Origin: JBKPRX01 sp046734795
GTDB lineage: Bacteria; Actinomycetota; Thermoleophilia; Gaiellales; Gaiellaceae
NCBI GenBank assembly: GCA_046734795.1
Contig: JBKPRX010000037.1
Span: 1-12,662, forward strand
Length of the DNA stretch: 12,662 nt
Direction: 5' to 3'
Under the pieces are notes generated by a model. The model was not told the DNA's origin. It saw nothing but the letters and a program-made list of their open reading frames with translations, and made no database searches. Positions 1-6,047 of this stretch are shown in pieces (positions within the stretch are counted from its first letter, which is position 1; every line of letters begins with the position of its first letter). The translations under genes were made by a program, and so were the position numbers.

Positions 1-199
1 CGGTGACCTCGTCGATCAGCCGCTGCACCATCGGCCGGCCTTCGATCGGATGGTTCGTCTGCTGGGGGAACGCGTTGGCGTCGAGGCCGGGCGCCGCGCG
101 ACCGAGCGCCGCACGGAGCGACGTCTCCTGCGCGTCGGTCAGCGTGATACCCGCTTCGCGGTGGACGAGGTCCGCGAGCTCTGCGAAGCCGCTGTTCAA
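1..199 (-). CDS. cheR: CheR chemoreceptor methyltransferase, N-terminal part (cut by window edge)
   Basis: CheR uses S-adenosylmethionine to methylate glutamates on chemoreceptor hairpins, opposing CheB. Only about 66 N-terminal residues are in the window. They read as the CheR N-terminal helical domain: FAELADLVHREAGITL near the start, then RPMVQRLIDEVT, which in the family leads into the conserved TxFFR motif just past the edge. The chosen start is a TTG at 199-197 whose TTGA overlaps the cheB stop, with a weak GGTGAG just upstream. A nearby GTG in the same reading frame stops after three codons and was discarded. The overlap implies translational coupling to cheB. The methyltransferase domain and SAM-binding residues lie outside the window, so activity cannot be judged. 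Family assignment rests on the short conserved N-terminus plus position directly after cheB. Confidence 0.85.
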   Translation of the reverse strand, partial: MNSGFAELADLVHREAGITLTDAQETSLRAALGRAAPGLDANAFPQQTNHPIEGRPMVQRLIDEVT

Positions 200-1239
200 A
201 GTCTCACCGCGAGCGGGGCGTACTTGAGCGCCTTCAGCGCCTCCGCGATCTCTTCCGGTGTCAGCACGATGTCGACGCCAGCCTCCACTGCAGCTTTCGG
301 CATGCCGTAGATGACGCATGAGGCCTCGTCCTGGGCAATTGCGATCCCGCCGGCTGCTTTGACTGCCGCAGCGCCGTTTGCACCGTCGCGGCCCATCCCG
401 GTGAGGACGATCGCGGCGGACGAGGCTCCGATCGCGCGCGCGACGCTGCTCAGCAACACGTCGCCCGACGGACGATGCGGGCCCGGAAACTCCCGATCGT
501 CGAGCGAGATGCGCGAGCCTTCGACTGTCAGGTGCGAGCCTTCGGACGCGATCGTCACGCCCGGCTCGAGCGGCGCGCCGTCCTCGGACGTCCGCACCGG
601 CAGCTGGATCGCGCGATCGAGCCAGAGCGCGAGGCTGTCGGTGAACCCGGCGGCCATGTGCTGGACGACGAGGATCGGAATCGGGTAGTCGCCCGGCAAG
701 CTCTCGAGCAGCCGCTTCAACATGGGCGGCCCGCCGGTCGACGAGACGATTGCGACAAGCGAAACGGGCCGCAACCGATCGTGTCGGTCGCGGCGGCGCG
801 GTGGCTCCGGGCGCGCAAGCCGAACGACGCGCGCGCGGCTCAAGATCTTGATGCGGCGCCGGAAGGCCGCGCCTTCGGCGCCGTCCGGCGAGCGGAGCGC
901 GACGTCTTCCTTCGCGATCGCGTCGATCGCGCCGACGGCGAGCGCCGCTGCGGTGTCGGTGCTTCGACGGCCGACGTGCGAGGAGAGGACGAGCGTCGGC
1001 GTGGGGCAGAGGCTCATGATCCGCTCGACCGCCTGAAGGCCCTTCATGCCCGGCAGCTCGATGTCCATCGTGACGAGGTCGGGCTTCAGCCGGTGAAGCT
1101 CGGCAATCGCCTGCTCGGCCGTCGCACAAACGCCGACGACAGCGATGTCGCTGTCGTGTTCGAGCACCCGTCGCAGCGCGAGGGCGAAAAGCGGCGAGTC
1201 CTCACAGATGAGGACGCGCGGGACCGTGCCGAGGGTCAC
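196..1239 (-). CDS. cheB: CheB receptor methylesterase/deamidase with receiver domain
   Basis: This is a complete two-domain CheB of 347 residues, a usual length. The receiver domain (about 7-125) has acidic residues E13 and D14, the phosphoacceptor D59 in VTMDIELPGMKG, S86/S87 and K110. A basic, proline-rich linker (about 143-158) joins it to the methylesterase domain (about 160-340). The catalytic triad is visible: S167 in SSTGG, H194 in VVQHM and D285 in GMGRDG. In the family, phosphorylation by CheA relieves inhibition by the receiver, and the enzyme then removes methyl groups from receptor glutamates and deamidates glutamines; several receptors here have Glu-Gln pairs at plausible sites. 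The start is a GTG whose GTGA overlaps the cheA stop, and the 3' end overlaps cheR, so the three genes are probably co-translated. Nothing appears missing. Confidence 0.96.
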   Translation of the reverse strand: MTLGTVPRVLICEDSPLFALALRRVLEHDSDIAVVGVCATAEQAIAELHRLKPDLVTMDIELPGMKGLQAVERIMSLCPTPTLVLSSHVGRRSTDTAAALAVGAIDAIAKEDVALRSPDGAEGAAFRRRIKILSRARVVRLARPEPPRRRDRHDRLRPVSLVAIVSSTGGPPMLKRLLESLPGDYPIPILVVQHMAAGFTDSLALWLDRAIQLPVRTSEDGAPLEPGVTIASEGSHLTVEGSRISLDDREFPGPHRPSGDVLLSSVARAIGASSAAIVLTGMGRDGANGAAAVKAAGGIAIAQDEASCVIYGMPKAAVEAGVDIVLTPEEIAEALKALKYAPLAVRL

Positions 1240-3347
1240 CGCCCGAGCAACCGCTCGACCGTTTCGAGCATCGCCTGCTGGTCGAAGCTGCGCTTGACCA
1301 TGTAGGCGTCTGCTCCGGCGTCGATCCCGCGGCGGCGATCTTCCTCGCTTCCCAGTGATGTGACGACGACGATCGGCAGCGACGCGCGAACCGCGTCGGC
1401 GCGGATCGCCTGCGTCAATGCGAACCCGTCCATCTCAGGCATCTCGATGTCGGTGATCACGAGCGCGATCTCTTCGTCGCGCCCGAGAACGTCCAGCCCC
1501 TCGCGTCCGTCGCGCGCCGTGGCAACGCGATAACCGGCGGCCTCGAGGATCCCGCGCTGGAGCTCTCGCACCGTGAACGAGTCCTCGACTACGAGTACCT
1601 TCGGCGCGAGATCGACCTCTTCGTCGGTGCCGGCGCCGCCGCTCGAGGCGACCGACGGAAGTGCCGTTGCGACGCGGCGCTGGCCGCGTGTGAGCGACAT
1701 CGCATCGAGGAGGAGCGCGATGCGGCCGTCGCCGAGGATCGCGGCGCCGAGATAGCCGTCGACGCGGAAGAGGGGCCCGAGCGGCTTGACGACGACTTCC
1801 TCCTCGCCGAGCAGTGTGTCGCACGCCGCAGCGATCCGGCGACCACCGGCGGAGACGACGAGCGCAGGCGCGCCGTCCGGAAGTGGAGTGGGCGGGCAGC
1901 CGACGAGCTCCGCCACGTCGAAGAGCGGCAGCTGGCCGCCGCGAAGCTCGAGGGCGGGGCGGCCCTGGAGCGAGTACGTGTCGCCGATCGAGAGCGCTTC
2001 CTCGACCGTCGGGAGCGGCAGGCCGAAGACCGTGCCGGCGCGAACGAACAGCAGCACCTCGAGCAACGCGAGTGCAAGCGGAAGCTGGAGCACGATTGCG
2101 GTGCCCTTGCCGGGCTCGCTTCGCACTTCCATCGTGCCGCCGAACGACTCGACGTGCCTCTTCACGGCGTCGAGACCGACACCGCGGCCCGAGAGCTCGG
2201 TGACCTCGGTCGCAGTCGAGTAGCCGGCGCGCGTGAGGACGTCGACGAGCGAACCGACGCGGCGCGCCTCCTCGTGCGTCTCGCGCGAAACGCCTTTGCC
2301 GTCGTCGGAGACCGTGATCTCGACGCGGCCGCCGCGAGTCTCGGCGCGGAGCTCGACGCGACCTTTACCGGGCTTCCGTGCGCGCACGCGCTCGGCCGGC
2401 GTCTCGATCCCGTGGCCGACGGAGTTTCGAAGCAGGTGGACGAGCGGCTCGGAAATGCTCTCGAGGATGACGCGGTCGAGCTCCGTCTCCGCGCCCTTCA
2501 CGACGAGCTCGACTTCCTTGCCCTGCTCCGTCGCGATGTCGCGCACCGCGCGCGGAAGCGGACCGACGATCGAAGCGAGCGGAAGCGTGCGCATATTGAT
2601 CGCCGCGTCCTTGAGGTCGCCGAGCAGACGCTCGCCGAGACCCAGCTCGTCGGTGATCTGCTGGCTCGCCGCAGACTCCTCGCCACCGAGCGCGTGCTCG
2701 AGGCGGCGCCGGTGAAGGACTGTCTCACCGACGAGATCGAGCAGGCGGTCGAGCTTCTCTGCTGGCACACGAACGGTGCGGCGCTCGGACTGCTGGCGGA
2801 TGATCGGCTCGACGATCGGTGCGGGCACCTCGGGAAGCGGCGCGCGGTCGGTCTCGACCTCGACCTCTTCCACGGGCGGGGCCTCGGCAACTGCCGTCGC
2901 CTTCGCGGCCGTCTTCTTCGTCGCGCGTCCTCGGCCCTTCGGCGCGGGCTTCGCAGGCGGCTGCTCGGCGGCCGGCGCGAGCGCCGCGGTCAGCTCGGCA
3001 AAGATTTCCGCCGGCGCAGGAGCGCCCTCGCAGACGAGCCCGCGAAGTGCATCCGTCGCGCGCAGCATCGTCGCAGTGAGCTCCGTCGGAAACTCACCGG
3101 CCTCGCGCAGTTCGGAGAGCACGTCCTCGACCGTGTGCGCGAGATCGCGAACGCCGTCGAGACCGACCATGCCCGCGCCGCCCTTGATCGTGTGAGCGTC
3201 GCGGAAGAGCGAATCGATCGCGTCGTCGTCGGCGATACCCGACTCGAGCGCGAGCAGCGTGTTGACCATCTGGTCGAGCCGCTCGTTTGCCTCGTCTCGG
3301 AAGATGTCGATGAACTCAGCGTCGGCGTCGTCGAACCGGTCGCTCAC
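1236..3347 (-). CDS. cheA: CheA histidine kinase fused to a C-terminal receiver (CheA-REC hybrid)
   Basis: The protein has 703 residues. The Hpt domain (about 1-125) has phosphoacceptor H52 in AHTIKGGAGMVG. A roughly 60-residue Ala/Pro/Lys/Glu-rich linker follows in place of a P2 domain. Next come the dimerisation domain (about 188-255) and the ATPase domain, with N box around N308, DDGKGV at 348-353 and GRGVGL at 387-392. A CheW-like P5 domain follows (about 420-555), and a receiver domain (about 582-703) with D633 in ITDIEMPEMDG and K685. The kinase should phosphorylate its own receiver and CheB. The reading frame stays open upstream to 3809, but that part is arginine-rich and overlaps cheW. 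The chosen GTG at 3347 overlaps the cheW stop (GTGA) and has AGGAAGGG 8 nt upstream. Oddity: the N box reads RNSVGHGIE, with Gly where the family normally has Asp. The layout resembles FrzE or CheAY-type kinases. Confidence 0.95.
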   Translation of the reverse strand: MSDRFDDADAEFIDIFRDEANERLDQMVNTLLALESGIADDDAIDSLFRDAHTIKGGAGMVGLDGVRDLAHTVEDVLSELREAGEFPTELTATMLRATDALRGLVCEGAPAPAEIFAELTAALAPAAEQPPAKPAPKGRGRATKKTAAKATAVAEAPPVEEVEVETDRAPLPEVPAPIVEPIIRQQSERRTVRVPAEKLDRLLDLVGETVLHRRRLEHALGGEESAASQQITDELGLGERLLGDLKDAAINMRTLPLASIVGPLPRAVRDIATEQGKEVELVVKGAETELDRVILESISEPLVHLLRNSVGHGIETPAERVRARKPGKGRVELRAETRGGRVEITVSDDGKGVSRETHEEARRVGSLVDVLTRAGYSTATEVTELSGRGVGLDAVKRHVESFGGTMEVRSEPGKGTAIVLQLPLALALLEVLLFVRAGTVFGLPLPTVEEALSIGDTYSLQGRPALELRGGQLPLFDVAELVGCPPTPLPDGAPALVVSAGGRRIAAACDTLLGEEEVVVKPLGPLFRVDGYLGAAILGDGRIALLLDAMSLTRGQRRVATALPSVASSGGAGTDEEVDLAPKVLVVEDSFTVRELQRGILEAAGYRVATARDGREGLDVLGRDEEIALVITDIEMPEMDGFALTQAIRADAVRASLPIVVVTSLGSEEDRRRGIDAGADAYMVKRSFDQQAMLETVERLLGR

Positions 3348-3365
3348 GCGGCTGCCCCTTCCTGT
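3339..3365 (-). repeat. Repeated coupling junction, copy 2 (cheW-cheA)
   Basis: This stretch carries AGGAAGGG, two variable bases, AGCCGC and an overlapping stop/start followed by GAGCGAC. It is nearly the same as the MCP-cheW junction at 3749-3775: about 27 nt with three differences. It supplies the ribosome binding site of cheA, the last codons of cheW (ending EGAAA) and the first codons of cheA (VSD). It probably arose by duplication of a translational coupling element, though convergence cannot be excluded. Confidence 0.6.
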
Positions 3366-3757
3366 TCCAAGAGATCGAAGAGCCGCTGGACGTCTACGAC
3401 TCCGACGAGCTCGTCGTTCGTCAGCACGGCACCCTGAAGAAGATCGGATTCTGCTTCGTCGACGCTCGCCGGCAGCTGCTCGATGTCGCTGACGTCGTCG
3501 ATCGCAAAGCCTGCGCGCTGTCCTTTCGCCTCGGCGACGAGGACGCGCTGCGGATTGCCTGAGCCGCGGATCGAGAACACGGTCGCGAGATCGACGATCG
3601 GAAGGATCTGGCCGCGCAGGTTTCGCACGCCGAGGACGGCGCGCTGTGAGCCGGGTACGGCGGTGACCTCGCCGAGCTCCGCCACTTCGAGGACGTGCTC
3701 GACGGGCAGCGCATAGCTCTCTGCGCCGACGCGCAGACGAACGTAGAAGTCGCTCAT
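3344..3757 (-). CDS. cheW: CheW coupling protein
   Basis: A 137-residue single-domain CheW, slightly shorter than the typical 150-170. It bridges receptor hairpin tips and the P5 domain of CheA in the chemosensory array. The order of conserved elements fits: an N-terminal strand FYVRLRVGAESYALPVEHV, then VPGSQRAVLGVRNLRGQILPIVDL (about 34-57), which holds the conserved RG(Q/K)xxPxxDL segment, then VLVAEAKGQRAGFAIDDV (about 72-89) and a C-terminal LVGVVDVQRLF. The ATG start overlaps the stop of the upstream MCP gene (ATGA) and has AGGAAGGG 8 nt upstream; its own stop overlaps the cheA start. As the only CheW in the window and coupled on both sides, it is the likely partner of both the receptors and this CheA. 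Confidence 0.94.
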   Translation of the reverse strand: MSDFYVRLRVGAESYALPVEHVLEVAELGEVTAVPGSQRAVLGVRNLRGQILPIVDLATVFSIRGSGNPQRVLVAEAKGQRAGFAIDDVSDIEQLPASVDEAESDLLQGAVLTNDELVGVVDVQRLFDLLEQEGAAA

Positions 3758-3775
3758 GCGGCTTTCCCTTCCTGT
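3749..3775 (-). repeat. Repeated coupling junction, copy 1 (MCP-cheW)
   Basis: This element holds AGGAAGGG, two variable bases, AGCCGC and ATGAGCGAC, spanning the end of the MCP gene (EGKAA) and the start of cheW (MSD). It provides the cheW ribosome binding site and a stop/start overlap. It is nearly identical to the cheW-cheA junction at 3339-3365. Confidence 0.6.
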
Positions 3776-4845
3776 GCTTTCCGAGGCTTTGTTGCAGCGC
3801 CGGAGGCATCCGGCGTGCCTTGGACGCGCTGCATCTTCAGCGCCTGAACGTTCGCGACGGGATCGGGGTCGACACCGCGCGCCTTCAGCTCTTCCTCGAG
3901 GTTTGCTGCGAGCCGTTCGAGATCCTTGATCGCCGTCACCATCGCGCCCGGGTCGTTGCCGATCACGCCCGCTGCTTCGCGGATCTGCACCATCGCGACG
4001 GCGACCTGCTCGGCGGCAGCCTTCTGCTGCTGCGTTGCGAGGATCGAGTCCTCGAGCATCGACGCGGTCGAAGACATGAGGTCTGCGACCTCGCGCGCCT
4101 GCCGTGTTCCCTGCTGCGTCGCCATGATCGTCGCGTTCGTCTCGTCGCGGACGGCCTGGACGATCTCGCCGATCGACTCGGCCGAGCGCAGAGAGCGCTC
4201 CGCGAGCTTTCGCACCTCGGAGGCGACGACGGCGAAGCCCTTACCGGCCTCGCCTGCGCGTGCTGCTTCGATCGCTGCGTTCAGGGCGAGCAGGTTCGTC
4301 TGCTCGGAGATCTCGTTGATCAGCTCGAGGATGCCTCTGATCTCTTGCGAGCGCTCGCCGAGCGCGAGAGTGCGATCTGCAATCGCCTCGACGCTCTCCT
4401 GCACGTCGCGCATCGTCTCGCCGGTCTGCTCGGCTGCGGCTCCGACTGCGCGCGCGTTGTCGGCGATCGAGCTTGCCGTTGCCGCGAGCTGCTCGACTGT
4501 CGCCGTCGTCTCGGCAACGGCCGAGTGCTGGTCGGAGATCGCGCCGCCGTGACGGCGGTACGCCGTGAGCTGACGGTTGACGGCAGTTGCGAGCTTCGCC
4601 GTCTGCTCGCGGACCTCGGACGTGAGCACGCTGCGTTTCTTCGCCACGAACCACGTAAGACCGACGAGGACGAGTGCTGCGAGCACGCTCGCGACCGCGG
4701 AGACCGCAGGGAGCGCCTGCTCGTTACCGCCGGCCGAGATCGCCTGCGTCGTCGCGGTGACTGCACCGACGCCGAAGAGCAGCGCCGCGCACCATCCGTC
4801 GACGAGCATTCGCCGACCCGTCCTGTACCGCAGCTTGTCCATCAT
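3754..4845 (-). CDS. Single-hairpin membrane chemoreceptor, C-type half of a split unit
   Basis: A 363-residue MCP. Two membrane helices (about 18-37 and 47-67) are joined by roughly 10 residues, so there is no periplasmic sensor domain. About 40 residues with no recognisable HAMP motif then lead into the signalling hairpin (about 108-295). The tip carries EQTNLLALNAAIEAARAGE with N184, followed by GKGFAVVASEVRKLAERS. TATVEQLAAT (about 114-123) is a plausible methylation site with a Glu-Gln pair that CheB could deamidate. The flanks match the second half of the fused receptor at 6048-8258: QLTAYRRHGGAISDQHS before the hairpin, and DPG, KDLERLA, LEEEL and MQRV after it. It has a strong GGAGGAG ribosome binding site overlapping the stop of the preceding MCP gene and is coupled to cheW. 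The ligand is unknown. Confidence 0.93.
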   Translation of the reverse strand: MMDKLRYRTGRRMLVDGWCAALLFGVGAVTATTQAISAGGNEQALPAVSAVASVLAALVLVGLTWFVAKKRSVLTSEVREQTAKLATAVNRQLTAYRRHGGAISDQHSAVAETTATVEQLAATASSIADNARAVGAAAEQTGETMRDVQESVEAIADRTLALGERSQEIRGILELINEISEQTNLLALNAAIEAARAGEAGKGFAVVASEVRKLAERSLRSAESIGEIVQAVRDETNATIMATQQGTRQAREVADLMSSTASMLEDSILATQQQKAAAEQVAVAMVQIREAAGVIGNDPGAMVTAIKDLERLAANLEEELKARGVDPDPVANVQALKMQRVQGTPDASGAATKPRKAQEGKAA

Positions 4846-4853
4846 CTCTTCGT

Positions 4854-4860
4854 CTCCTCC
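4854..4860 (-). promoter_or_regulatory. Ribosome binding site overlapping the preceding stop codon
   Basis: GGAGGAG lies 8 nt before the ATG of the C-type MCP gene. Its first G is the last base of the TAG stop of the upstream N-type MCP gene. Ribosomes ending on the upstream gene would be placed at this site, which fits balanced production of the two receptors. Confidence 0.8.
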
Positions 4861-5951
4861 TACGCGCCTGCTCCGGCCGGCGTGGCGAGTGCGAGCCGCC
4901 GCGAGCGGGAGTCCTGGTAATAGGCGTCGTACTCGGCGCGTGCCTGCGCTGCGGCTTCCACCGCGTCGCGGTTCGGGCTGAGACCTTCGTGCGCGAGCAA
5001 TGCGTCGAGCGCGCGACCGATCGCATCGAACTCAGCGGCGGTGCCGGAAGTCATGCCGTCGTCGCGGACGATCTCAACCGACTGCGCAACTTGAACCATC
5101 GCAACTGCGACCTGCTCGGCGGCAGCCTTCTGCTGCTGCGTCGCGAGGATCGCGTCGTCGAGCATGGCCATCGTCGAGCCCATCAAGTCGGCGACCTCGC
5201 GCGCCTGCCGCGTTCCCTTCTCCGTCGCCTGGATCGTCGCCTCGGTCTCCTCGCGAACGGTGTTCACGATCGCGCGGATCGACTCGGTCGCGTCCATCGA
5301 CCGCTCGGCCAGCTTGCGGACCTCGGCTGCGACGACGGCGAAGCCCTTGCCGGCCTCGCCTGCGCGTGCGGCCTCGATCGCTGCGTTCAGCGCGAGCAGG
5401 TTGGTCTGCTCGGAAATCTCGATGATCAGCTCGAGGATCTCGCCGATCTTCTTCGAGCGCTCGCCGAGCGACATCGTCCGGCCCGAGATCGCATCGACGC
5501 TCTCCTGCATGTCGCGCATCGTCTCGGCGGTCCGGTCGGCGGCTGCTGCGACTGAGCGCGCGTTGTCGGCGATCGTTCCGGCGGCGGCAGCGAGCTCCTC
5601 GACCGTCGCGGTCGTCTCGGCGACTGCCGCGTTCTGCTCCGTCAGCGCAAGACCCGCCTTCTTCGAGCCGACGAGCTGAAGCCGCGTCGTGTCGAGGATC
5701 TGGGCCACCGCAGGAACGAGCGTGGCGCAGAGACCTCCGACGGATTGGCCGGCCCCGATCACGAACCGAATCGCAAGCGCAAGGCCGAGCGTCGTCGCGG
5801 CGATCGAGACGACGAGCGCGACACGCCCGCCACCGTGCGCACCGGCGAGCTCCGAAGCAACGAGCGCAAGCGACGCAGCGCCGAGAACGACGCTGAATGC
5901 TCCCGCTGCGGCGACAGTGCGCCCAGGCCCGCTCAGCCACTCTTTCGACAC
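4860..5951 (-). CDS. Single-hairpin membrane chemoreceptor, N-type half of a split unit
   Basis: From the GTG at 5951 this MCP has 363 residues. Membrane helices lie at about 12-34 and 43-66 with only a few residues between them, so no sensor domain is present. The hairpin runs from about 108 to 295 with tip EQTNLLALNAAIEAARAGE (N184). TATVEELAAA is a likely methylation site. The frame is open up to an ATG at 5999, but that ATG sits inside a sigma-28-like -10 box and has no ribosome binding site. The GTG has AAGGAG 9 nt upstream, and starting there gives the same length and the same tip position as the neighbouring MCP. The flanks are those of the first halves of the fused receptors: ALTEQNAAVAETT before the hairpin and RAEYDAYYQDSRSRR near the C-terminus. 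The 14-nt gap to the next gene suggests paired expression and possibly a heterodimer. Confidence 0.92.
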   Translation of the reverse strand: MSKEWLSGPGRTVAAAGAFSVVLGAASLALVASELAGAHGGGRVALVVSIAATTLGLALAIRFVIGAGQSVGGLCATLVPAVAQILDTTRLQLVGSKKAGLALTEQNAAVAETTATVEELAAAAGTIADNARSVAAAADRTAETMRDMQESVDAISGRTMSLGERSKKIGEILELIIEISEQTNLLALNAAIEAARAGEAGKGFAVVAAEVRKLAERSMDATESIRAIVNTVREETEATIQATEKGTRQAREVADLMGSTMAMLDDAILATQQQKAAAEQVAVAMVQVAQSVEIVRDDGMTSGTAAEFDAIGRALDALLAHEGLSPNRDAVEAAAQARAEYDAYYQDSRSRRLALATPAGAGA

Positions 5952-5960
5952 GACGTCCGT

Positions 5961-5966
5961 CTCCTT
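5961..5966 (-). promoter_or_regulatory. Ribosome binding site deciding a GTG start
   Basis: AAGGAG lies 9 nt before the GTG at 5951-5949. The in-frame ATG at 5999 has no comparable site, so this element favours the GTG as the start of the N-type single-hairpin receptor. Confidence 0.75.
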
Positions 5967-5997
5967 CGTGGGGTCGTCTGAACCGCGTACGCGAGCC

Positions 5998-6025
5998 ATA
6001 TCGGCAGGAGTGTGCGGTAACTCAA
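5998..6025 (-). promoter_or_regulatory. Sigma-28-like promoter candidate before the split receptor-che operon
   Basis: The minus strand has GCCGATAT at 6005-5998, identical to the -10 box described for SigD/FliA-type sigma factors. The upstream element is weaker: TTGAGTTA with a 12-nt spacer, or TGAGTTAC with 11. Transcription would start near 5989, giving a leader of about 38 nt to the GTG at 5951. It would serve both single-hairpin receptors, cheW, cheA, cheB and cheR. The 96-nt gap 5952-6047 holds nothing else I can identify apart from the ribosome binding site. Confidence 0.5.
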
Positions 6026-6047
6026 GAGGGGGATTCGGCCTTCCTGC

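Noticed and set aside
2154..3437. 427-residue open frame on the plus strand opposite cheA
   Set aside because: No domain, arginine-rich, and overlaps the well-supported cheA and cheW genes.
3348..3809. N-terminal extension of cheA by 154 codons
   Set aside because: The extension is arginine-rich and overlaps all of cheW in another frame. The GTG at 3347 has a ribosome binding site and leads straight into the Hpt domain.
4846..4862. Possibility that the two single-hairpin MCP genes are one fused gene broken by a point mutation or sequencing error
   Set aside because: The downstream gene has its own strong ribosome binding site and ATG, the frames differ, and no linker remains between them, so they look like true separate genes.
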